Part shown: positions 1-4,614 of the stretch, piece by piece
Layout of the letters: each line of letters starts with the position of its first letter
How positions within the stretch are numbered: the first letter of the stretch is position 1
Translations under genes and position numbers: made by a program
Origin: Peptococcaceae bacterium
Lineage (GTDB): Bacteria; Bacillota; DSM-12270; Thermacetogeniales; Thermacetogeniaceae
Length of the DNA: 6,593 bases
Assembly (NCBI GenBank): GCA_003132605.1
Contig: PKYJ01000136.1
Coordinates: 407-6,999, forward strand
Direction of reading: 5' to 3'
Notes under the pieces: generated by a model
The model's input: only the letters and a program-made list of their open reading frames with translations
Database searches by the model: none
What the model was told of the DNA's origin: nothing

Positions 1-2534
1 GGATCGCCGCCATGCTCGCCGCAGATCCCCAGCTTGATCTTGGGGTTGGCGGACCGGCCAAGCTCACAGGCCATCTTCACCAGCTTGCCGACCCCGGCCC
101 GGTCCAGTACCGCAAAGGGATTGTCCGCCAGGATCTTCTTCTCCATATACGCCGGGATGAACTTGCCTTCGGCGTCATCCCGGCTGAAGCCCATGGTGGT
201 CTGGGTCAGGTCGTTGGTGCCGAAGGAGAAGAAATCGGCCACCTTGCCGATCTCGTCGGCGGTGATGCAGGCCCGCGGCAGCTCGATCATCGTGCCGATG
301 GGGATCTCCAGGTGCACACCGGTCTCCTGCTCCACCGACTGGAGCACCTCTTCACACTGCGTTCTCAGCAGCCTTAACTCGATATCGCTCATCACCAACG
401 GGATCATGATCTCCGTCTCCGGGTGGTAACCCTCTTTCAGCAACTGGGTGGTGGCCTGGATGATCGCCCGCACCTGCATGGCATAGATCTCCGGATGGGT
501 GACACCGAGCCGGCAGCCACGGTGACCGAGCATCGGGTTGAACTCGTGAAGCTGGCGGGCTCTCCTCAATATCGCATCCTTCCGTTCGATCTCCCCGGGA
601 TCGCCATTGGTCAGCCGCAGCTTGGCGATCTCAATGGCCAACTCCTCGGTGTTGGGCAGAAACTCGTGCAGCGGCGGGTCCAGCAGCCGGATGGTCACCG
701 GCAGGCCGTCCATCGCCTTGAGGATCCCGTAGAAGTCCCCCTGCTGCATGGGGAGCAGCTTGTCCAGGGCAACCGCCCGCTCCTCGGTGGTCTCGGACAT
801 GATCATCTCATGGACGATGGGGATGCGGTCCGAGGCCATGAACATGTGCTCGGTGCGGCAGAGGCCGACCCCTTCCGCCCCGAACTGCCTGGAGCGCTCG
901 GCGTCCAGCGGGGTGTCGGCATTCGCCCGCACTCCCAGGCGCCGGATCTGGTCCGCCCAATCAAGCAGGATGCGAAACTCATCGCTCAGTTCCGGGGCGA
1001 TCATCCTGACCTCGCCCAGGAACACACTACCGGTGGCGCCGTCGATGGAGATGAGGTCGCCCTCCTTGACCTCGACTGCGCCCGCCCGGAACAGCTTGGC
1101 GTTGTAATCGATGCGCAGGGCCTCACAGCCGCAGACACAGGGCTTGCCCATGCCCCGGGTGACCACCGCCGCATGGCTGGTCATACCGCCGCGGCTGGTG
1201 AGAATACCTTGAGCGGCCACCATCCCGTGAATGTCGTCGGGGGTGGTCTCCGTTCTGACCAGGATCACTTTCTCCCCGTTTTTAGCCCTCTCTGCAGCAT
1301 CGTCGGAGTCAAATACCACCTTGCCGGAAGCGGCGCCCGGTGAGGCCGGAAGGCCCTTGGCGATCACCTCGGTCTTGCTATTGGGATCGATCCGGCGGTG
1401 CAGCAACTGGTCGATCTGGGCGGCGTCAATCCGGGTGATGGCCTCCTCCTTGGAGATCAGCCCCTCGCCCACCATATCCACCGCCGCCTTCACGGCCGCA
1501 GCCGCCGTTCGTTTACCGGACCGGGTCTGCAGCATGTATAGCCTGCCGTGTTCGATGGTGAACTCGAGGTCCTGCATGTCCCGGTAGTGCTTTTCCAACA
1601 GGGAGGCGACCCGCTCGAACTCCTTGTAGGTCTCCGGCATCTCCTCTTTGAGCATGGAGATCGGATGGGGCGTCCGGATACCTGACACCACGTCCTCGCC
1701 CTGGGCGTTCATCAAGTACTCTCCGTAGAGGGCCTTCTCACCGGTGGCCGGGCTGCGGGTGAAGGCCACGCCGGTGCCGCTGTTCTCGCCCATGTTGCCG
1801 AACACCATGGCCTGGATGTTGACGGCGGTGCCGAGATCATCCGGAATCTGGTTGATCTTCCGGTAGACGATCGCCCGGGGGTTATTCCAGGAATCGAACA
1901 CCGCCTTGACTGCCAATCTGAGTTGGTCAGGCGGGCCCTGGGGAAAATCGGCGCCGGTCTCCTCCTTGACAATCACCTTATACTCATTGACGATCTCCTG
2001 CAGCAGGTCCGACGTCAGCAAGTAGTCGTAGCGCAGTCCGTACCGGGTCTTGTAACGGGCAAGCACCTCTTCGAACCGGTCGCGCTCGATCCCCAGCACG
2101 ATGTCGCTGAACATCTGAATAAAGCGCCGGTAGCAGTCCAGGGCGAAGCGCTCGTCCCCGGTGGCGGCAGCCAGGGTTTTGGCCGTCTCGTCGTTAAGAC
2201 CCAGGTTAAGCACCGTGTCCATCATGCCGGGCATGGAGATCTTGGCTCCGGAGCGCACGGAGACCAGCAGGGGGTTCTTCGGGTCGCCGAAAGTCTTGTC
2301 CACCCGCTGCTCCAACTTGTGCAGCGCCTCGATCATCTGAGTCTCCAGACCAGGCGGAAAATCCTTCACCTGGGCGCTGCTATATTCGATGCAGGCCTCG
2401 GTAGTGATGGTGAATCCGAGCGGCACCGGCAGCCCCAGGTTGGTCATCTCCGCCAGTCCAGCTCCCTTGCCGCCGAGCAGCCCCTTCATATCCGCCCTAC
2501 CTTCGTTAAACAGGTAAACATACTTTTTCTGCAT
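1..2534 (-). CDS. ppdK: Pyruvate, phosphate dikinase (PPDK), C-terminal end cut by window edge
   Basis: PPDK catalyses pyruvate + ATP + Pi <-> PEP + AMP + PPi in the cytoplasm. It is reversible and in anaerobes serves glycolysis or gluconeogenesis. The frame is open from ATG 2534 to the edge (844 codons, no internal stop). The N-terminus has the ATP-grasp start (GGKGAGLAEM, about residues 21-30), then VRSGAKISMPGMMDTV (near 90-105) and GENSGTGVAFTRSP (about 248-261). The phosphohistidine domain has GGMTSHAAVV with catalytic His454 (codon 1175-1173). The PEP/pyruvate barrel has FGTNDLTQ (Gly772 on) and ICGEHGGD with active-site Cys838 (codon 23-21). These match His455 and Cys831 of the Clostridium symbiosum enzyme (874 aa), so only about 35-40 residues are missing. 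Thr452, two before the histidine, is the residue PpsR-type proteins phosphorylate. The start is fixed by the family N-terminus; an ATG 8 nt upstream is in another frame. It follows ppsR after 313 bp. Confidence 0.97.
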   Translation of the reverse strand, partial: MQKKYVYLFNEGRADMKGLLGGKGAGLAEMTNLGLPVPLGFTITTEACIEYSSAQVKDFPPGLETQMIEALHKLEQRVDKTFGDPKNPLLVSVRSGAKISMPGMMDTVLNLGLNDETAKTLAAATGDERFALDCYRRFIQMFSDIVLGIERDRFEEVLARYKTRYGLRYDYLLTSDLLQEIVNEYKVIVKEETGADFPQGPPDQLRLAVKAVFDSWNNPRAIVYRKINQIPDDLGTAVNIQAMVFGNMGENSGTGVAFTRSPATGEKALYGEYLMNAQGEDVVSGIRTPHPISMLKEEMPETYKEFERVASLLEKHYRDMQDLEFTIEHGRLYMLQTRSGKRTAAAAVKAAVDMVGEGLISKEEAITRIDAAQIDQLLHRRIDPNSKTEVIAKGLPASPGAASGKVVFDSDDAAERAKNGEKVILVRTETTPDDIHGMVAAQGILTSRGGMTSHAAVVTRGMGKPCVCGCEALRIDYNAKLFRAGAVEVKEGDLISIDGATGSVFLGEVRMIAPELSDEFRILLDWADQIRRLGVRANADTPLDAERSRQFGAEGVGLCRTEHMFMASDRIPIVHEMIMSETTEERAVALDKLLPMQQGDFYGILKAMDGLPVTIRLLDPPLHEFLPNTEELAIEIAKLRLTNGDPGEIERKDAILRRARQLHEFNPMLGHRGCRLGVTHPEIYAMQVRAIIQATTQLLKEGYHPETEIMIPLVMSDIELRLLRTQCEEVLQSVEQETGVHLEIPIGTMIELPRACITADEIGKVADFFSFGTNDLTQTTMGFSRDDAEGKFIPAYMEKKILADNPFAVLDRAGVGKLVKMACELGRSANPKIKLGICGEHGGD

Positions 2535-2542
2535 AACTTCAT

Positions 2543-2557
2543 CCCCCCCCACCTTCT
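2543..2557 (-). promoter_or_regulatory. ppdK ribosome binding site with a G8 tract
   Basis: Reading the minus strand, AGAAGGT is followed directly by eight G residues and then ATGAAGTT before the ppdK ATG at 2534. AAGGTGG or the 3' part of the G run can both pair with anti-Shine-Dalgarno sequence, at about 8-13 nt from the start. The long G homopolymer inside the ribosome site is unusual. A length change there would alter Shine-Dalgarno spacing without touching the reading frame. Confidence 0.7.
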
Positions 2558-2575
2558 GATCGATTTGACCGATTT
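2558..2575 (-). repeat. Tandem 9-bp direct repeat upstream of ppdK
   Basis: On the minus strand AAATCGGTC is followed immediately by AAATCGATC, two 9-bp units differing at one base, directly before the ppdK ribosome site. It could be a regulator half-site pair or chance; nothing else in the window shares the unit. A weak promoter-like pair (TTGATG, 17 nt, TAAATC) lies just upstream and I do not call it as a promoter. Confidence 0.45.
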
Positions 2576-2652
2576 ATTCTCACCGACAGAGAACATCAAG
2601 CCGCATACACCACCACTGGCGACTTGCTGCCAAAGCTTTTGTTCCTCCAACG

Positions 2653-2666
2653 CGCCCGCAAGGGCG
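2653..2666. repeat. Hairpin with GNRA-type loop in the ppsR-ppdK spacer
   Basis: The plus strand reads CGCCC-GCAA-GGGCG, a 5-bp GC stem with a GCAA (GNRA-class) tetraloop. In the ppdK transcript orientation the loop is TTGC, which is not a favoured tetraloop. The asymmetry hints that, if this is an RNA element, it might be made from the plus strand. That is inference only; no T run follows on either side. Confidence 0.4.
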
Positions 2667-2735
2667 GTACCCGGGATGCCCACAAGGCTCGCTGCGCTCG
2701 CAATCAAGGTGACACCGCACCACAAGTGGGACCGG

Positions 2736-2765
2736 GCACCGGCACGACCATCGACACCCCGGTGC
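2736..2765. repeat. Perfect 7-bp inverted repeat with 16-nt loop
   Basis: GCACCGG at 2736-2742 pairs with CCGGTGC at 2759-2765. It lies about 80 nt downstream of the ppsR stop in the direction of transcription and has no T tract, so it is a poor intrinsic terminator. It could stabilise the ppsR mRNA end or form part of a larger folded leader. Confidence 0.45.
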
Positions 2766-2847
2766 TAGTCAAACGCCTCTCATGTATTAGGTCATTGACG
2801 AGTATGTGGAATTTTACTAGAAGTACTCAGGTTGCTTTAGCGACAGG

Positions 2848-3663
2848 CTACTCGGCCTGGCGCGTCTCCCTGTAATAGATCTCCGAAACTCTGCTGGCCG
2901 TCTCTTCCACAGCCTTGTTGGTCACATCGATGACCGGGCAACCAATCTGGGCCATCAACCGGTCGGCATACTGGATCTCCTTGTTGATCCGCTCCAGGCT
3001 GGCATACTCCGCATCGGGAGTCAGGCCCAGGGTCTTCAGGCGCTCCTGCCGGATGTGGGTCAGCGGCTGCGGCCGGATGGTCAGCCCGATAATCTTGCGC
3101 TGCGGGATCTTGAACAGTTCCGCCGGCAACTCCACTTCGGGAACAATCGGCACGTTGGCAGATTTGATCCGCTTGTTGGCCAGGTACATACTGACCGGGG
3201 TCTTGGATGTGCGGGAGACGCCGATCAGGACCACGTCCGCATACAGCAACCCCCGTGGGTCCTTGCCGTCGTCGTACTTGATGGCAAACTCGATCGCCTC
3301 GATCCGGTTGAAATACTGCTCATCCAGGCGGTGGATCAGGCCGGCCTGCTTCTTGGGCGCCGCCCCTGTAGCCCTGGCAAGCACGTCTATCAGGGGACCC
3401 AGGATATCCACGGTGGGTATCCCCCTGGTGGCGGCCATCGCCTCCAGATCGTCCCGCAGACCGGAGACCACCAAGGTATAGGCGATGACGCTGGGAACGG
3501 CGGCAGCCTCCTCTATCATCTGCTCCAACGCGGTGTGATCACTCACGTAGGGGATGCGGCGGATCTCGAACTGACCGTGGTTAAACTGGCTGGTAGCCGC
3601 TCGGGCCACAGACTCCGCTGTCTCACCCAGGGAATCGGAAACGATAAAGATCACAGGGTTCAC
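2848..3663 (-). CDS. ppsR: PPDK regulatory protein: bifunctional kinase/pyrophosphorylase (DUF299 family)
   Basis: This cytoplasmic protein controls PPDK. It phosphorylates an active-site threonine using ADP (inactivation) and removes the phosphate by Pi-dependent phosphorolysis (activation). The product is 271 aa from GTG 3663, the usual family length (about 270). It begins VNPVIFIVSDSLGETAE, the conserved N-terminal signature. The P-loop-like GVSRTSKTP is at residues 148-156, where bacterial PPDK-type members carry it. VPIVPEVELP and GLTI.P follow it, and the C-terminus has the expected CPVIDVTNKAVEETA. The GTG start is chosen because AGGAG (3676-3672) sits 8 nt upstream and the signature begins there. 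A TTG at 3681 would overlap the upstream stop, and an ATG at 3667 opens another frame that closes after a few codons. It lies 14 nt after the ccpN-like gene and upstream of its likely substrate gene ppdK. Conserved motifs look intact. Confidence 0.96.
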   Translation of the reverse strand: MNPVIFIVSDSLGETAESVARAATSQFNHGQFEIRRIPYVSDHTALEQMIEEAAAVPSVIAYTLVVSGLRDDLEAMAATRGIPTVDILGPLIDVLARATGAAPKKQAGLIHRLDEQYFNRIEAIEFAIKYDDGKDPRGLLYADVVLIGVSRTSKTPVSMYLANKRIKSANVPIVPEVELPAELFKIPQRKIIGLTIRPQPLTHIRQERLKTLGLTPDAEYASLERINKEIQYADRLMAQIGCPVIDVTNKAVEETASRVSEIYYRETRQAE

Positions 3664-3671
3664 GCATGCTT

Positions 3672-3676
3672 CTCCT
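3672..3676 (-). promoter_or_regulatory. ppsR ribosome binding site
   Basis: AGGAG (within GAGAGGAGA) lies 8 nt before the GTG at 3663 and just after the TGA of the upstream gene (3680-3678). This spacing settles the GTG as the start rather than TTG 3681 or the out-of-frame ATG 3667. Confidence 0.85.
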
Positions 3677-3677
3677 C

Positions 3678-4322
3678 TCAAAAGGTCTTGCCTGGCTCCC
3701 CCAACTCCACAAAGATCCGGGACACGGTGGTCTTGGTGAACCGTCCGGTGACCCTCAAAACTTCCTTACCGCTCACTGTCTCCGGTTCGACAACCGGCAG
3801 TGAGTCAACTTCATGCTCCACCAGCAGGCGTGCCGCTTCATAGACGAATTCGCCCCCCCTGACGGTGACGACGTTCGGTACGCGGGTCATTACCACCCGG
3901 ACCGGGATCTTAGGCAGGTCAACCCCGCCCATAGCCACCTTGAGCAGGTCCTTGCGGGAAACCACCCCTTCCAGGTGGCCGGTCTCACTGACGATGAACA
4001 ACGTCCCGGTATCCTCCGTAAACAGGGCGACAATGCAATCGTAAACCGAGGTGCCCCCCTGTACCACCACCGGCACCGCTTTCACGGCATCGACGGTCAG
4101 GCGGTGGACATCCTCCGCCGCCAGCAGGCCGGGCTTCTTACTATTATAAAAGTAGCCAACCCGGGGGCGAGCATCCAGCAATCCAGCCATCGTCAACACA
4201 GCCAGGTCCGGGCGCAAGGTGGCCCGTCGCACGTTGAGCAGGGTGGCGATGTGCTCTCCGGTGATGGGAGAATTGCCCTTGACGATCTGGATGATCTGCT
4301 CCTGGCGCGCTGTGATTTCGAT
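3678..4322 (-). CDS. ccpN: CcpN/YqzB-like repressor: N-terminal HTH plus two CBS domains; non-standard start
   Basis: In B. subtilis CcpN represses gluconeogenic genes (gapB, pckA) and senses adenylates through its CBS domains. Taken from ATC 4322 the product is 214 aa (B. subtilis CcpN is about 212). Residues 2-55 form the HTH domain, with ITARQEQII, then SPITGEHIA, then RATLRPDLAVLTMAG and ARPRVGYFY, all family hallmarks. CBS1 covers about 78-133 (GVVSRKDLL) and CBS2 about 143-205 (DSLPVVE, then VTGRFTKTTV). It ends at TGA 3680-3678, 14 nt before ppsR. The oddity is the start. The HTH frame has no ATG/GTG/TTG before GTG 4232 (residue 31, inside the HTH), and a TGA at 4331-4329 closes it upstream. 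ATC 4322 aligns with the Met of homologues as I recall them (MELT.RQ). The ATG at 4332 has a good ribosome site but is out of frame by one base. The coordinates are therefore the in-frame coding extent, with the true initiation site unresolved. Confidence 0.88.
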   Translation of the reverse strand: MEITARQEQIIQIVKGNSPITGEHIATLLNVRRATLRPDLAVLTMAGLLDARPRVGYFYNSKKPGLLAAEDVHRLTVDAVKAVPVVVQGGTSVYDCIVALFTEDTGTLFIVSETGHLEGVVSRKDLLKVAMGGVDLPKIPVRVVMTRVPNVVTVRGGEFVYEAARLLVEHEVDSLPVVEPETVSGKEVLRVTGRFTKTTVSRIFVELGEPGKTF

Positions 4323-4329
4323 GGCCCCT

Positions 4330-4342
4330 CATCCCCTTCTCC
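4330..4342 (-). promoter_or_regulatory. Ribosome site and ATG upstream of, and out of frame with, the ccpN-like gene
   Basis: On the minus strand GGAGAAGGGG (4342-4333) is followed directly by ATG (4332-4330), so GGAG is 6 nt from the ATG, a good initiation context. The next bases are AGGGG and then CCATCGAAATC. Reading from this ATG gives ATG AGG GGC CAT, the wrong frame for the HTH. Removing one G from the GGGG run (4328-4325) would give ATG AGG GCC ATC GAA ATC, exactly the HTH frame. A second purine tract (GAGGGG, 4330-4325) sits closer to ATC 4322 and ATC 4316. Confidence 0.65.
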
Positions 4343-4381
4343 GCAGGCTCGAGGCTTCGCCTCGGCTGAAAGCCCGCCTGC
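4343..4381 (-). repeat. 39-nt GC-rich element able to fold as a three-way junction
   Basis: In the leader of the ccpN-like gene the outer arms GCAGGC and GCCTGC (4381-4376 with 4348-4343) enclose two hairpins. One is GCT-TTC-AGC (4373-4365). The other is CGAGGC-GAA-GCCTCG (4364-4350), a perfect 6-bp stem closed by GCGAAGC, known as an unusually stable mini-hairpin. The outer stem ends at the base just before the ribosome site GGAGAAGGGG. It could control access to that site, or be a dispersed palindromic repeat that landed next to the gene start. Confidence 0.55.
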
Positions 4382-4423
4382 ACACCGGCCGGTACTTTTG
4401 CTGGCTGAATCCATTGTTTTCAA

Positions 4424-4434
4424 TGTGATATACT
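4424..4434 (+). promoter_or_regulatory. CcpN-operator-like site O2 (TGTGATATACT)
   Basis: TGTGATATACT fits all 11 positions of the B. subtilis CcpN operator consensus as I recall it (TRTGHYATAYW). It lies about 100 bp upstream of the regulator gene and covers the -10-like hexamer of candidate promoter P2, consistent with autorepression. The consensus is quoted from memory and should be verified; operator function is inference. Confidence 0.5.
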
Positions 4435-4454
4435 ATTGTCTTTTTTTACGCCAA
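4427..4454 (-). promoter_or_regulatory. Candidate promoter P2 for the ccpN-like operon
   Basis: Minus strand TTGGCG (4454-4449), a 16-nt spacer containing an A7 run, then TATATC (4432-4427). Both hexamers are only partial matches to the sigma-A consensus. Its -10 lies inside operator-like site O2. Confidence 0.35.
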
Positions 4455-4458
4455 TAAA

Positions 4459-4469
4459 TATGTATTATA
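4459..4469 (+). promoter_or_regulatory. Second CcpN-operator-like site O1 (TATGTATTATA)
   Basis: TATGTATTATA matches 9 of 11 positions of the recalled CcpN consensus, in the same orientation as O2 and 35 bp from it, and it covers the perfect -10 of candidate promoter P1. On its own this AT-rich match would be weak. The pairing with O2, and the placing of both over -10 boxes, is what supports it. Confidence 0.3.
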
Positions 4470-4492
4470 TTCCTTTACGATTTATTTTTTAA
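4464..4492 (-). promoter_or_regulatory. Candidate promoter P1 for the ccpN-like/ppsR operon
   Basis: Minus strand TTAAAA (4492-4487), a 17-nt spacer, and a perfect TATAAT (4469-4464), in the only strongly AT-rich block of the window. Transcription would begin near 4457 and give a leader of about 125-135 nt that contains the 4343-4381 structure. It is the best promoter seen in the window. Confidence 0.6.
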
Positions 4493-4520
4493 AATTCCTT
4501 CTTAAAATATGAAAATAGAT

Positions 4521-4556
4521 CCAGGGACGATCCTCTTGATACATTACTGTCCCGGA
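4521..4556. repeat. Degenerate inverted repeat in the glyS-ccpN spacer, possible REP-type remnant
   Basis: CCAGGGAC (4521-4528) faces GTCCCGG (4549-4555), pairing GGGAC/GTCCC and the outer CC/GG with a bulged A, around a 20-nt centre. The minus-strand reading TGTATCAAGAG, then CGTCCC, resembles short palindromic repeats built on a GGGAC core and a TCAAGAGAAC-type stretch that I recall scattered through Peptococcaceae and related genomes, often near REP-associated transposases. The family assignment is a recollection, not a search result. Confidence 0.35.
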
Positions 4557-4577
4557 TGTGCCCATTTGAATCATCTG

Positions 4578-4606
4578 ATGGCGCTCGGACGCCGCGCCCA
4601 CGCCAT
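4578..4606 (-). terminator. Hairpin just after glyS, possible weak terminator
   Basis: ATGGCG (4578-4583) pairs with CGCCAT (4601-4606), and an alternative GGCG/CGCC stem lies within (4580-4583 with 4590-4593). It begins 8 nt after the glyS stop. No T run follows in the minus direction, so it is not a canonical intrinsic terminator. It may stabilise the 3' end or only weaken read-through into the downstream operon. Confidence 0.3.
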
Positions 4607-4614
4607 GTGAAGTT

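Larger units (their letters stand above)
2535..2847. other. ppsR-ppdK intergenic region with GC-rich, hairpin-dense core
   Basis: This 313-bp gap holds no convincing gene. Its edges (about 2775-2847 and 2557-2600) are AT-richer, whereas the core (about 2645-2768) is GC-rich and packed with short inverted repeats: GCACCGG/CCGGTGC (2736-2742 with 2759-2765), CGCCC/GGGCG (2653-2657 with 2662-2666), CCAC/GTGG (2720-2723 with 2726-2729) and GGTG/CACC (2708-2711 with 2718-2721). None is followed by a T run in the minus direction, so I see no standard terminator after ppsR. I see no riboswitch class I can name. The core may be a structured leader of ppdK, a plus-strand small RNA, or a dispersed repeat. 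ppdK may be read through from ppsR or have its own promoter. Confidence 0.6.

Noticed and set aside
423..1343. Long plus-strand open frame (306 codons) opposite ppdK
   Set aside because: It is codon-for-codon antisense to ppdK, whose motifs are unmistakable. The frame is open because the GC-rich sense codons lack TTA/CTA/TCA. It has no ribosome site or recognisable domain.
2653..2666. Intrinsic terminator for ppsR
   Set aside because: The stem is only 5 bp, lies about 180 nt after the stop, and is followed by CGTTGGAGG rather than a T run.
2486..2725. Small minus-strand frame (79 aa, TTG start) with a signal-peptide-like stretch IASAASLVGIPGTALAGAL
   Set aside because: It has no Shine-Dalgarno sequence and no ATG or GTG at its start, its 3' third overlaps the ppdK start out of frame, and the hydrophobic stretch can arise from the GC-rich repeats. 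A decayed gene remnant cannot be excluded, but nothing supports a living gene.
1923..2768. Plus-strand open frame of 281 codons across the ppdK 5' end and spacer
   Set aside because: Most of it is antisense to ppdK and the rest crosses the hairpin-rich spacer. The translation is low-complexity and H/Q/R-rich with no family resemblance.
4144..4383. Minus-strand frame that includes ATG 4332, as an independent 79-aa gene
   Set aside because: Its product is R/H/P-rich antiphase reading of the conserved HTH region. Only its ATG and ribosome site are of interest, as a possible entry point to the shifted ccpN frame.
4193..4423. Minus-strand ATG frame of 76 codons through the ccpN leader
   Set aside because: It runs through the hairpin element and into the HTH-coding region in the wrong frame. 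No plausible domain is seen; it is a shadow of the ccpN-like gene.
4435..4448. Intrinsic terminator on the plus strand using the T7 run at 4441-4447
   Set aside because: No GC-rich stem precedes the T run (the preceding bases are AT-rich operator-like sequence), and no plus-strand gene ends here.
4323..4614. T-box or other aminoacyl-tRNA-type leader in the spacer next to glyS
   Set aside because: The spacer is downstream of glyS, not upstream, and I see no T-box sequence (TGGNACCGCG type). Any glycine T-box would lie outside the window ahead of glyQ.
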